Part shown: piece by piece, positions 1 through 6,417 of the stretch
How the letters are laid out: each line of letters starts with the position of its first letter
How positions within the stretch are numbered: position 1 is the first letter of the stretch
Assembly: GCA_964349455.1 (NCBI GenBank)
Contig: CAYGGG010000016.1
Coordinates: 1 to 16,612, forward strand
Source of the DNA: CSSED10-109M sp964349455
GTDB taxonomy: Bacteria; Bacillota_I; Bacilli_A; RF39; UBA660
Length of the DNA: 16,612 nucleotides
Direction of reading: 5' to 3'
The notes under the pieces: generated by a model
Database searches by the model: none
Seen by the model: the letters and a program-made list of their open reading frames with translations, nothing else
What the model was told of the DNA's origin: nothing
Position numbers and translations under genes: made by a program

Positions 1-77
1 AATTTATTTTGGTCAACTTCAATACTTTCTGTAATTACTATTTGACCATTTTCTATCCTAGCTTTATTAAATTTCAT
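1..77 (-). CDS. 5' end of an unknown gene, phage-like cluster (partial)
   Basis: This open frame runs off the left edge of the window. It starts at ATG 77-75 on the minus strand, 14 bases downstream of the DNA polymerase stop, and the 25 visible residues begin MKFNKARIENGQIV. The spacer before the ATG is A/T only and has no Shine-Dalgarno sequence, as for its upstream neighbours. It is read in the same direction as the polymerase and is probably the next gene of the same transcript. No family can be assigned from so short a piece. Confidence 0.55.
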   Translation of the reverse strand, partial: MKFNKARIENGQIVITESIEVDQNK

Positions 78-91
78 AATTATTCAATTAT

Positions 92-1957
92 TTAATGAAT
101 ATCTGCATAGGTTTTGCCAAAATCAATAGAAATACCTATTTCTACATTAAGTTTTAATATTTCATTAGTTCTTTTCATAGCTTCTAATAATAATATTCTT
201 CTCTCTTCAATTTTTTCAGGAGTATTTGTAAGTTTACTTATTTTTTCATCATGAAATTGTCCACAAATTTTAACTCCTCTTTTTCTTACTTCTCTTATCC
301 AAGTATCAAAAACAAAAACTCCTGAGCTTTGATTTAAAGTAGAAAATTTATCTTTTTCATATCTAAGAGAATACCAAAATTTAGAAACAGGATTATATAA
401 CCACATTTGATTATCTATTACCTTGGTTTTAATATTTTTAGTTACTTTTTTTACTGCCCAATTTCTTTTCCAAAAGGTTTGATGTAATATTGTTGCAACT
501 TCAAGTGCCATACCTGATGTTAAAACTATTTTAGGTATTCCTGCTCCATAAGTACAAGCAAAATTTACCTGTTTAGCATCTTTTCTTATTTTATTATGTT
601 TTACAACACCTGTTTTATGTTCTATAACTTGTTCATGTGTAAGCATTTGAGCTTTTTCTGCAATATCAAGATGAGGGTCAAAATCAGGATTTTCCATTTC
701 TTTAACATAATCAGGGTCAAAAAAATACATATAATGTCTTTTAGTTTTATCTTCTAAAGAACTTATATCACTACCACAGAGAATTTCATCTTCTTTACAA
801 GTAAGACATCCTCTAACTTCTTTACCATAAGGTCTATTAATAGAGGGTAAATTAACTAATTCTGTATGTTGAAATCTTAAAGTGTTAGTAAGTCCTTTTA
901 TCCTTGCAGTTAAATATCCATTTCTATCAACATCTCTTAAAAATCCTTTTAAAATATTAGCTCTATGAGTAATAATAGTCAAGTCTTCTAACTTTTTTAA
1001 TTCAGGACAAATAGGATATAATTTTTTAATATTAGGACAAATTTCTCCATCTACTGCAATTTGAGGAACTTTTTTCATTCCTTTTTTAACTTTAGTAATT
1101 TTATAAAAAGAAGGAATCCAACGTAAGCTAAAAAGAAAATCTTTAATTTGAGCAGTTGAAACAGGATTACCTTCTTCTCTTTTATTTTCTATAGTAATAT
1201 TTTGAGAAAAATCTAAAGGAAGATTTTTACTTTTTAATATTTCTAACCATTTCTGTCCTCTAACAGATAAACTATTATCAGCTTTTAACATTTTTTCAGG
1301 TTTTTCTACTACCTTATAAAAAACTTTATCTGGTAAGACACTGGTAAGACTTAGTATTTTCTCTTGTTGTTCTTCTTCTAAGAGACTTAAAGTAGTTTGA
1401 CATAGTATTTTATTCAGCATCCATTTTTCTTCTTCCTGTTCTCTTGCACAGTCTAATTTAAAAGATAAATAGGAGCATATCCTATGATAATTATTCTTAC
1501 CATAAATTTCTTCTAAATAATCTTTTTGTCTTTGAAATAGAAGATGGGTAATCTTAACATCAGTTTCACATCTTTTTACATATTCTGATATATCAAGATT
1601 TACCCAATCCTCAATTTTAATTTTTTGTATTCCTAAAATTTCTCCCCAATTTTCTAATCCAGGTTTTAATATATTAGGATATAAATACCAAGATAATCCT
1701 AATGTATCTATTAAAGGTATTTTAATATCTATATTAAGAAGTCTTTTTAAAATAGGTATATCATATAATACAATATTATGCCCTATTAAATATTCTATAT
1801 TAGGATTACTTAGAAATTTTTTTATTTCTTCATAATCTGTAATAGAGTGTACAGTAGGTATTTCAGGAATTACAACATCTTCAAAAACAGAATAAGAAAG
1901 ACAATGAATTTTAGTAGCATTAAGAGTATCACACTCTATATCAAATATTATTTTCAT
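92..1957 (-). CDS. Phage-type family A DNA polymerase with 3'-5' exonuclease domain
   Basis: This 621-residue protein is a replicative DNA polymerase of the phage T7-like/PolA family. The N-terminal third is a DnaQ-type proofreading exonuclease: FDIE gives the Exo I acids D6 and E8, GHNIVLYD gives the Exo II acid D66, and CETDV around residue 133 is the probable Exo III. The C-terminal half has the polymerase motifs in order: motif A GSDISSLE, motif B RKDAKQVNFACTYGAG with the conserved Lys and Tyr-Gly, and motif C FHDE. No 5' nuclease domain is present, as is usual for phage enzymes. The start overlaps the previous gene by four bases (ATGA) and has only A-rich sequence upstream. Arginine codons are almost all AGA, unlike the genes right of 2.7 kb. 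All core motifs are present, so the enzyme looks intact. The combination fits phages of the crAss-like type or other gut phages, but the host cannot be proved from the sequence. Confidence 0.93.
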   Translation of the reverse strand: MKIIFDIECDTLNATKIHCLSYSVFEDVVIPEIPTVHSITDYEEIKKFLSNPNIEYLIGHNIVLYDIPILKRLLNIDIKIPLIDTLGLSWYLYPNILKPGLENWGEILGIQKIKIEDWVNLDISEYVKRCETDVKITHLLFQRQKDYLEEIYGKNNYHRICSYLSFKLDCAREQEEEKWMLNKILCQTTLSLLEEEQQEKILSLTSVLPDKVFYKVVEKPEKMLKADNSLSVRGQKWLEILKSKNLPLDFSQNITIENKREEGNPVSTAQIKDFLFSLRWIPSFYKITKVKKGMKKVPQIAVDGEICPNIKKLYPICPELKKLEDLTIITHRANILKGFLRDVDRNGYLTARIKGLTNTLRFQHTELVNLPSINRPYGKEVRGCLTCKEDEILCGSDISSLEDKTKRHYMYFFDPDYVKEMENPDFDPHLDIAEKAQMLTHEQVIEHKTGVVKHNKIRKDAKQVNFACTYGAGIPKIVLTSGMALEVATILHQTFWKRNWAVKKVTKNIKTKVIDNQMWLYNPVSKFWYSLRYEKDKFSTLNQSSGVFVFDTWIREVRKRGVKICGQFHDEKISKLTNTPEKIEERRILLLEAMKRTNEILKLNVEIGISIDFGKTYADIH

Positions 1958-2142
1958 TTCTTTTTTAATTTTACTCTACTGATAATAGAAAATTCTATTT
2001 CAAAATCTTTCATATCTACAGATTTACCTAAGATATTTTCTAATTTTTCTTTAGCTTCTTTTTCAGTAAGTTGTTTAATAGTTTCATTGATATTTGCAGG
2101 TAAGTTTAAAACTTTACCTATGTCTTGTTCAATAATTATCAT
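1954..2142 (-). CDS. Small unknown protein upstream of the phage polymerase
   Basis: This 62-residue charged protein begins MIIIEQDIGKVLNLP and ends in LKKK. It overlaps the polymerase start by four bases (ATGA) and the gene before it by 14 bases, so the three are very probably translated from one mRNA. AGGA lies only two bases from the ATG, too close to be a good ribosome binding site. It has no transmembrane segment or recognised motif. It is probably cytoplasmic and part of a phage replication cluster, judged by position only. The tight overlaps support it being a real gene despite its size. Confidence 0.65.
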   Translation of the reverse strand: MIIIEQDIGKVLNLPANINETIKQLTEKEAKEKLENILGKSVDMKDFEIEFSIISRVKLKKK

Positions 2143-2344
2143 TTCCTATAATATTTAGTTCATCATAAAATTCTTCTGTTAGAATAATTTTTCCTCCTTT
2201 TAACTTATTGGTTTTTTTCACTATTTCTGCTTCATCAGCATAAGAATGAGAACATTCTATAGGTTCTTCTGAATAAACAAAATCCCCTATCTCAGGGTCA
2301 AAATAGGAAAAATCTCTACCTTGTTTAAATTTAATTACTTGCAT
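2129..2344 (-). CDS. Small acidic unknown protein of the phage-like cluster
   Basis: This 71-residue protein starts MQVIKFKQGRDFSYFDPEIG and is rich in Glu and Asp. It is the first intact gene of the minus-strand cluster and overlaps the next by 14 bases. The bases before the ATG (AACTAAAAAAACTACACT) contain no Shine-Dalgarno sequence, in contrast to the AGGAGG-type sites on the right side of the window. No family is recognised. It could be a small phage accessory protein; that is context only. Confidence 0.65.
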   Translation of the reverse strand: MQVIKFKQGRDFSYFDPEIGDFVYSEEPIECSHSYADEAEIVKKTNKLKGGKIILTEEFYDELNIIGNDNY

Positions 2345-2360
2345 AGTGTAGTTTTTTTAG

Positions 2361-2648
2361 TTAGTTATTAATTATATTTTTAATTTGTCTGATAAAAATA
2401 TCTACATTTTCTGTTTCTACAAACATATTAGAGCCACCTACAAAATCTTCATAATTTTTAGCTGTTCTAATTAACATATCTTTATTATTTCTTAAGTCTG
2501 TTATACAAAAATAGAATATTTTTTCATTGGAAGTAGTAAAAAAGCCTTTAAAATCAAAATGATTTGGCTTATTTATTTGTATTTCTTTACATTTATTATT
2601 TAGTAAAAATAAAAAGTAATCAATGCTTGTTAAATAAAATAATTGATG
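2361..2648 (-). pseudogene. 5'-truncated phage-like open frame ending at the junction
   Basis: Read on the minus strand, this frame is open for 95 codons and stops at 2363-2361. It contains protein-like sequence such as FKGFFTTSNEKIFYFCITDL and NYEDFVGGSNMFVETENVD. An in-frame TAA lies at 2651-2649, and no ATG, GTG or TTG occurs in the first two thirds of the frame, so it has no plausible start. It lies 16 bases upstream of the next minus-strand gene and shares its codon style. The simplest reading is that the 5' end was lost where phage-like sequence joins the host-like sequence near 2.64 kb. The product is unrecognised. Confidence 0.6.
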
Positions 2649-2704
2649 TTAAAATAAAGACAGTTGAAGATTTTTTGTTAATTGGTGAAGAGAGGGTGAA
2701 ATAA
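2642..2704 (+). pseudogene. 3' end of a host-like gene cut off at the junction
   Basis: The plus strand reads IDVKIKTVEDFLLIGEERVK followed by TAA at 2702-2704, and that TAA shares one base with the ATG of the next gene (TAATG). This tight coupling, with GAGGGTG serving as ribosome binding site inside the frame, is typical of an operon partner. The frame stays open leftward only to 2552, through sequence that belongs to the opposing minus-strand phage-like frame, and has no start. It is therefore best read as the last ~20 codons of a truncated gene. The tail is too short to name. Confidence 0.5.
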
Positions 2705-3165
2705 TGGCCAAATATGAAGATATATATCAAAAGAGTGCTGGTTTTCATGAAGTAAAAAGAAGAGAATATAAAAAAGTTCCTAGAGAAAAAAGTTGGAAAA
2801 AAAGAATAGAAACAGCGGCGGTATGTGGGTTAATTGCAGTTTCCGTTTATGCTGGTAATGATATATACCAGAATCAACAAATGAAAAATAATTTAATGCT
2901 TGAAACAACTAATCAAATGATGGAAGTTGGTTATAAAACTGTGCCAGATTATAATGGCAAGTGGGATCAAAATTACTATTTGTTAAAAGATTTAGATATG
3001 TTAGGATTATACTCATTAATGGGACAAGATGAGTTGGAAAATGTATTAAGAAGCTGGGGATATGATGGTTGGCAGGGCTATTTAGCGGCTAATGGATATA
3101 AAAGCATTGAGGAATGGCGTCAACAATCTGTAAATAACCAAAAAGAAGAAACAAGGCAAAGGTGA
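2704..3165 (+). CDS. Unknown single-span membrane protein
   Basis: This 153-residue protein has a strongly basic N-terminal region (residues 1-35, many Lys/Arg), one hydrophobic stretch around residues 36-52 (TAAVCGLIAVSVYAG) and a Tyr/Trp-rich C-terminal region containing WGYDGWQGYLAANGY. The positive-inside rule predicts the N-terminus in the cytoplasm and the C-terminal ~100 residues outside. GAGGGTG five bases before the ATG is a good ribosome binding site, and the ATG overlaps the stop of the truncated gene before it. The next gene starts four bases after the stop, so the two are probably cotranscribed. The family is not recognised. Confidence 0.75.
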   Translation: MAKYEDIYQKSAGFHEVKRREYKKVPREKSWKKRIETAAVCGLIAVSVYAGNDIYQNQQMKNNLMLETTNQMMEVGYKTVPDYNGKWDQNYYLLKDLDMLGLYSLMGQDELENVLRSWGYDGWQGYLAANGYKSIEEWRQQSVNNQKEETRQR

Positions 3166-3169
3166 TATA

Positions 3170-3412
3170 GTGAATAATGAATTACAAGAAATTGTTACTT
3201 TAGAAAATGGTAAAGAGTATATTGTTATGGAAAGGATTGCTTATAATAGTAGTTTTTATGTAATGCTTGTTTGTGCTGATGAACATGATGATGAAATAAT
3301 TATTCAAAAAGAAGTGATGGAAGATGCTGAGTTTGTTTTGAAACCAATTGAAAGTAAAGAAGAATTTGATAATATTATAGGTAAATTTGCAATGAGAAAT
3401 ATAAGACCGTAA
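3170..3412 (+). CDS. DUF1292 (YrzB-like) small protein
   Basis: This 80-residue protein starts at GTG 3170, preceded by AAAGGTGAT. The layout matches the DUF1292 family of small Firmicutes proteins: a short strand plus 'ENGKEYIVMERI', then a strand 'FYVMLVCA', an acidic turn 'DEHDDEIIIQKEV', and a C-terminal 'ESKEEFDNIIGKF' helix. The cellular role of the family is not established; in Bacillus yrzB lies near yrrK and alaS, which are not seen here. The stop codon lies in the loop of the terminator hairpin that ends the transcript. Confidence 0.8.
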   Translation: MNNELQEIVTLENGKEYIVMERIAYNSSFYVMLVCADEHDDEIIIQKEVMEDAEFVLKPIESKEEFDNIIGKFAMRNIRP

Positions 3413-3422
3413 GGTCTTTTTG
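3403..3422 (+). terminator. Intrinsic terminator overlapping the DUF1292 stop
   Basis: The six-base stem AAGACC/GGTCTT closes a GTAA loop and is followed by T's. The loop carries the TAA stop of the DUF1292 gene. Confidence 0.8.
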
Positions 3423-3423
3423 A

Positions 3424-3451
3424 TTGACTTTTTTTTTAGTTGTTGTATAAT
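3424..3451 (+). promoter_or_regulatory. Sigma-A type promoter for the NrtR-like operon
   Basis: TTGACT at 3424-3429 and a perfect TATAAT at 3446-3451 are 16 bases apart. It starts just after the preceding terminator and 20 bases before the ATG at 3471. Confidence 0.85.
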
Positions 3452-3470
3452 TAAGTAGAAGAGGGATATA

Positions 3471-4112
3471 ATGAAACAAGTTGAAATAACAATTACCATT
3501 TTCTCAATTATTAATCAAGAAATAAAAATATTATTAATTAAAAAACAATCAGATCCTTATAAGGGATATTGGATGATTCCTAAAATTAATGCTGATTTCA
3601 AACAGTCTATTGATGATTCGGTTAAAGAAATAATAACAAAGCTAAATTTAAAGGGGGTTAATCTTTTCCAAAGCAAAACAATAAGTGATATGGAAAGAGA
3701 AGAAGGCCTTAATTATATTAATATTGCATATATCGGGATCATTGATTCAGTTAGAGTCCAAATTGGTGATAGTGAGTCGGTGTATGAAAAAGAATGGTTT
3801 GCAATTGATAAAATACCAAAAACAGCTTATAATTATCAAAAAATAATTGAAAATAATATTTGTTATTTAAGAGAAATAATGAAAAAAGCATCGACTCTAA
3901 ATTTATTTTTTCCAAGTGATTTTTCGCTACCAGAAATGCAATCAGCAGTAGAAAAAATTAGTTTTAAAAAATTTGATCGAAGAAATTTTCGAAAAAAAAT
4001 TATTGAGGCAAATATTGTTGAAGAAATGGAGGAGAAACAAGAAAATGGATTAGGAAGACCGCCAAAATTATACATGTTTAAAGAAGTATATAAAGACATA
4101 GATATATATTAG
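3471..4112 (+). CDS. NrtR-like regulator: degenerate Nudix domain plus winged helix
   Basis: This 213-residue protein has an N-terminal Nudix-like fold (residues about 1-130: VEITITIFSI, ILLIKKQSDPYKGYWMIP) and a C-terminal winged helix (about 145-205) containing 'NGLGRPPKLYMF', the wing seen in NrtR-type regulators. The Nudix box is broken: where GX5EX7REUXEEXGU is expected, the segment after WMIP has Asn for the first Gly and KEIITKL for REUXEE. A hydrolase function is therefore unlikely, and a ligand-sensing repressor or activator is more likely. NrtR family members bind NAD-pathway metabolites such as ADP-ribose, but no NAD gene is adjacent, so the ligand is open. It has its own TTGACT/TATAAT promoter and GAGGG ribosome binding site. 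The next gene begins 13 bases downstream and is probably cotranscribed. Confidence 0.82.
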   Translation: MKQVEITITIFSIINQEIKILLIKKQSDPYKGYWMIPKINADFKQSIDDSVKEIITKLNLKGVNLFQSKTISDMEREEGLNYINIAYIGIIDSVRVQIGDSESVYEKEWFAIDKIPKTAYNYQKIIENNICYLREIMKKASTLNLFFPSDFSLPEMQSAVEKISFKKFDRRNFRKKIIEANIVEEMEEKQENGLGRPPKLYMFKEVYKDIDIY

Positions 4113-4125
4113 AAAGGGTGATAAT

Positions 4126-5211
4126 ATGGGAAAATATATTGGAATTTTCATTGTATTAATTGTAGTATTAATTGTTGGTTCAGTGATTTTAACGAATCGG
4201 TGTGAGGAAGATAAAGAGGAAGCAAAAAGCTTAGATACTTTTGTTATTAGTATTAATCCAGAAGTTTTGCTTGTTGTTAATAGTGAGGAAAAAATTGAAC
4301 ATTTCGAATTGCTAAATGAAGAAGCAAACATTGCATTTTCAGATGATAATTTTGTTGGTGAGGATTTGCTAGAAACAGTGGATCAAATATTAGATACTAG
4401 TTATGAAATGGGTTATCTAGATGAATACCTAGAAGAAAATGTTGTTTCATTTGTAACTGACGGTGAGAAGTATCGTGAAAAAATTGAGGAAAGAGTAAAA
4501 CTTAATTTGACTATGAAAGCGATTAATGGTCGAATTAACTATAATCAAAACCTAGGAACCTTAAAAACTGAAGCTGATGAAAAAGGAATTACAGTTGGAA
4601 AGTTAGTAATAATAAAAAGAGCGATTGCGGCTGATGATACATTAAATGAAGCTGATTTACTTGATATGAGTATTCGTGAAATAATGACTTTATTTTCAAG
4701 TAAGATGAGAGAGGTCAGAAGTGAAATTATAAATCGATATAATGAAGCAGATATGCAGGCTATTAGAAATAAGATTCGAGAAGAGACAAGAATAATTCGT
4801 GATCAAGTGTTGGAGAGTTACGAATCATTAAAAGAAATGACACCAGAGGAAAGAAAAATTTTTATTGAAGAAAATGGTCAAGAAATTCGTGAAAAAATTC
4901 GTGAAAAAGTTGAGGAACTAAAAGAAGAACATGGTGATAGTTTAGAAAATGTTCGTGGAAGATGGTTTAATGAAATGGAAAACTTCGGTCCACAGCTACC
5001 AATTCGTGAAATTAATGAGGAGATTAATACAATTAGAATAAGGGTTTTAGATGAATTAGAATCTCAAAATCTAACACCAGCAGAGCGAAGAGAGATTTTA
5101 AATGAAGTACAAGAAGCAGTTCAAACTTACTATGAAGAAGAAGGAAAAGAAGCAATCGAACAGTTTCGAGAGCGGATAGCAAATCAAATTATTAATAAGT
5201 ACGGACAATAA
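4126..5211 (+). CDS. Membrane-anchored RsgI-like domain protein with long coiled coil
   Basis: This 361-residue protein has one N-terminal transmembrane helix (residues 4-22), then a domain resembling the middle extracytoplasmic domain of RsgI-type anti-sigma factors: VISINPEVLLVVNSEEKIEH, FVGEDLLETVDQILDTSYEMGYL, VVSFVTDGE, and a tail 'EKGITVGKLVIIKRAIAADD'. From about residue 190 to the end it is a highly charged helical region with repeated REKIREK-like units, probably a coiled coil, containing two 'TPEER/TPAER' helix starts. The cytoplasmic sigma-binding domain of true RsgI is absent: only three residues precede the membrane helix. It cannot be a classical anti-sigma factor by itself. AAAGGGTGAT gives a good ribosome binding site. 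It follows the NrtR-like gene by 13 bases and ends before a strong terminator. It probably works at or outside the membrane. Confidence 0.72.
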   Translation: MGKYIGIFIVLIVVLIVGSVILTNRCEEDKEEAKSLDTFVISINPEVLLVVNSEEKIEHFELLNEEANIAFSDDNFVGEDLLETVDQILDTSYEMGYLDEYLEENVVSFVTDGEKYREKIEERVKLNLTMKAINGRINYNQNLGTLKTEADEKGITVGKLVIIKRAIAADDTLNEADLLDMSIREIMTLFSSKMREVRSEIINRYNEADMQAIRNKIREETRIIRDQVLESYESLKEMTPEERKIFIEENGQEIREKIREKVEELKEEHGDSLENVRGRWFNEMENFGPQLPIREINEEINTIRIRVLDELESQNLTPAERREILNEVQEAVQTYYEEEGKEAIEQFRERIANQIINKYGQ

Positions 5212-5212
5212 A

Positions 5213-5240
5213 AATAATCATTTTTGATTATTTTTTTTAT
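5213..5240 (+). terminator. Intrinsic terminator after the RsgI-like gene
   Basis: The eight-base stem AATAATCA/TGATTATT has a T loop and an eight-base T run after it, starting two bases after the stop codon. Confidence 0.88.
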
Positions 5241-5266
5241 TTTTTTAAAAAAAGTGAAAAAATTAC

Positions 5267-5295
5267 TTGTCAAAATAAAAAAAGTATTGTATACT
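5267..5295 (+). promoter_or_regulatory. Promoter of the tRNA-Ile-Asn-Glu operon
   Basis: TTGTCA at 5267-5272 and TATACT at 5290-5295 have 17-base spacing. The first tRNA begins 13 bases after the -10 box. Confidence 0.85.
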
Positions 5296-5308
5296 TTAGT
5301 AGTTGCAA

Positions 5309-5385
<77 letters not shown>

Positions 5386-5388
5386 TAC

Positions 5389-5465
5389 GCCTCAATAGCT
5401 CAGTTGGTTAGAGCATCTGACTGTTAATCAGAGGGTCATAGGTTCGAGTCCTATTTGAGGCGCCA
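5389..5465 (+). tRNA. tRNA-Asn (GTT)
   Basis: Acceptor GCCTCAA pairs with TTGAGGC, D arm GCTC/GAGC, anticodon stem TCTGA/TCAGA with loop CTGTTAA (anticodon GTT), T arm ATAGG/CCTAT. The discriminator is G and CCA is encoded. Only three bases separate it from tRNA-Ile. Confidence 0.97.
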
Positions 5466-5474
5466 TTTTTTTTT

Positions 5475-5551
5475 GGTCCGTTGGTGAAGTGGCTTAACAC
5501 ACTGCCCTTTCACGGCAGCATTCAGGGGTTCAAATCCCCTACGGATCACCA
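5475..5551 (+). tRNA. tRNA-Glu (TTC)
   Basis: Acceptor GGTCCGT pairs with ACGGATC with one G-T pair, the anticodon stem is CTGCC/GGCAG with loop CTTTCAC (anticodon TTC), and the T arm is AGGGG/CCCCT. The discriminator is A and CCA is encoded. It is the last tRNA of the operon and is followed by a terminator. Confidence 0.96.
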
Positions 5552-5561
5552 TAAAAACAAT

Positions 5562-5585
5562 AATCATCATTAGATGATTTTTTTT
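5562..5585 (+). terminator. Intrinsic terminator of the tRNA operon
   Basis: The seven-base stem AATCATC/GATGATT closes an ATTA loop and is followed by six T's. The last two T's are also the start of the next -35 box. Confidence 0.88.
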
Positions 5586-5612
5586 GACAAAAAAAAAGAA
5601 GTATGCTATTAT
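5584..5612 (+). promoter_or_regulatory. Promoter of the small membrane protein gene
   Basis: A consensus TTGACA at 5584-5589 and TATTAT at 5607-5612 have 17-base spacing. It rules out a translation start upstream of about 5620 for the following gene. Confidence 0.85.
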
Positions 5613-5634
5613 ATTCGCACTTAGGGGGGGTAAT

Positions 5635-6267
5635 GTGAAAGGTAATGAATTATTTATCAAAAAACTAGGAAATTACATCGAAGAATACTCGGTTATTAAT
5701 CATCAAATAAATATAACGATGGCTGATGGAGAAGAAAGAATCATTCCGTGGAGTGAAAATGCCGAAAAAAAAATAATAAAAGATATGGAATTATGTGTTA
5801 AACAAGCAGAAAAGTTAGTTCCAAAATTAAGAAATAAGAAAAATTTCCATATTGGAATTGCTTCCGCAAAATGTGTGTTATTTTTCCCAAGCATTATATA
5901 TTCAATTTATTTATTTAATAATAATAATCCAAGCGGAATCGTTTTTGGTGGGTTATCTGTTTTGACTGGGTATTCATTAATTAATGATGCTATCAAAATG
6001 AAAAAAGAAAATGAGATGTTAGATGATATTGAAAAAAATCAGATATTCCTAAAAGAAAAAGAAGCATTTCGAATGGAAAAAATAAAATTAGAATATATTA
6101 AACAAAATCTTTCAAAAAATGGGAAATCACTTATTAGTGAAGATTGGCCAACGCTTGATATTAATTTAATAAACAGTTATTCATTAAATGATTTAAAAAA
6201 GATAAGAGAAAATATAGAATTTTATCATGAATATACCGATTCAAAAGTAAAACAAAAAACCCGTTAA
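5635..6267 (+). CDS. Unknown protein with two transmembrane segments
   Basis: The start is GTG 5635, placed five bases after an A-GGGGGGG ribosome binding site. An upstream in-frame TTG at 5584 lies in the promoter and is excluded. The 210-residue product has a cytoplasm-like N-terminal part (1-75), a pair of hydrophobic segments (about residues 80-100, GIASAKCVLFFPSIIYSIYL, and about 106-124, IVFGGLSVLTGYSLI) separated by an Asn-rich turn, and a long charged helical C-terminal region. The likely form is a hairpin in the membrane with both ends inside. No family is recognised. It is a single-gene unit with its own promoter and terminator. Confidence 0.78.
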   Translation: MKGNELFIKKLGNYIEEYSVINHQINITMADGEERIIPWSENAEKKIIKDMELCVKQAEKLVPKLRNKKNFHIGIASAKCVLFFPSIIYSIYLFNNNNPSGIVFGGLSVLTGYSLINDAIKMKKENEMLDDIEKNQIFLKEKEAFRMEKIKLEYIKQNLSKNGKSLISEDWPTLDINLINSYSLNDLKKIRENIEFYHEYTDSKVKQKTR

Positions 6268-6283
6268 GGGTTTTATTTTTTTT
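6256..6283 (+). terminator. Intrinsic terminator, probably working on both strands
   Basis: The stem AAAACCC/GGGTTTT closes a GTTAA loop that carries the stop codon of the membrane protein gene, with a T run after it. On the other strand the hairpin is followed by TTG and more T's, so it can also end the tRNA-Ser transcript arriving from the right. Confidence 0.85.
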
Positions 6284-6284
6284 A

Positions 6285-6375
6285 TGGCGGAGCAGGGGAG
6301 ATTTGAACTCCCGCGCCGGTCACCCGACCTACACCCTTAGCAGGGGCGCCTCTTCAGCCTCTTGAGTACTGCTCC
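6285..6375 (-). tRNA. tRNA-Ser (GCT)
   Basis: A class II tRNA of 91 bases. Acceptor GGAGCAG pairs with CTGCTCC, the anticodon stem CGCCC/GGGTG holds loop CTGCTAA (anticodon GCT), a long variable arm follows, and the T arm is GGGAG/CTCCC. The discriminator is G and CCA is encoded. It reads AGC/AGT codons. Confidence 0.95.
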
Positions 6376-6388
6376 AAGGACAACTATA

Positions 6389-6417
6389 ATTTTAACTTAT
6401 AATTGTTTATCTGTCAA
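6389..6417 (-). promoter_or_regulatory. Promoter of tRNA-Ser
   Basis: On the minus strand TTGACA (6417-6412) is followed after 17 bases by TAAAAT (6394-6389), 13 bases before the tRNA. The -35 box overlaps the last codon and stop of the lipoprotein gene. Confidence 0.7.

Noticed and set aside
2361..2704. Prophage attachment site at the junction
   Set aside because: No tRNA gene end, direct repeat or integrase is visible at the junction; the Xer-type gene at the right edge is 14 kb away and looks housekeeping.
3200..3499. Minus-strand open frame across the DUF1292 gene
   Set aside because: It is antisense to a supported gene, terminator and promoter, and its Phe/Ile/Asn-rich translation is a by-product of AT-rich sequence.
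5624..5630. Run of seven G's as a possible phase-variable tract
   Set aside because: It lies before the start codon and acts as the ribosome binding site; length change could alter expression, but the run is short and nothing else supports phase variation.
5584..5634. Longer start for the two-helix membrane protein at TTG 5584
   Set aside because: The TTG is part of a consensus -35 box, and the GTG at 5635 has a strong G-rich ribosome binding site.
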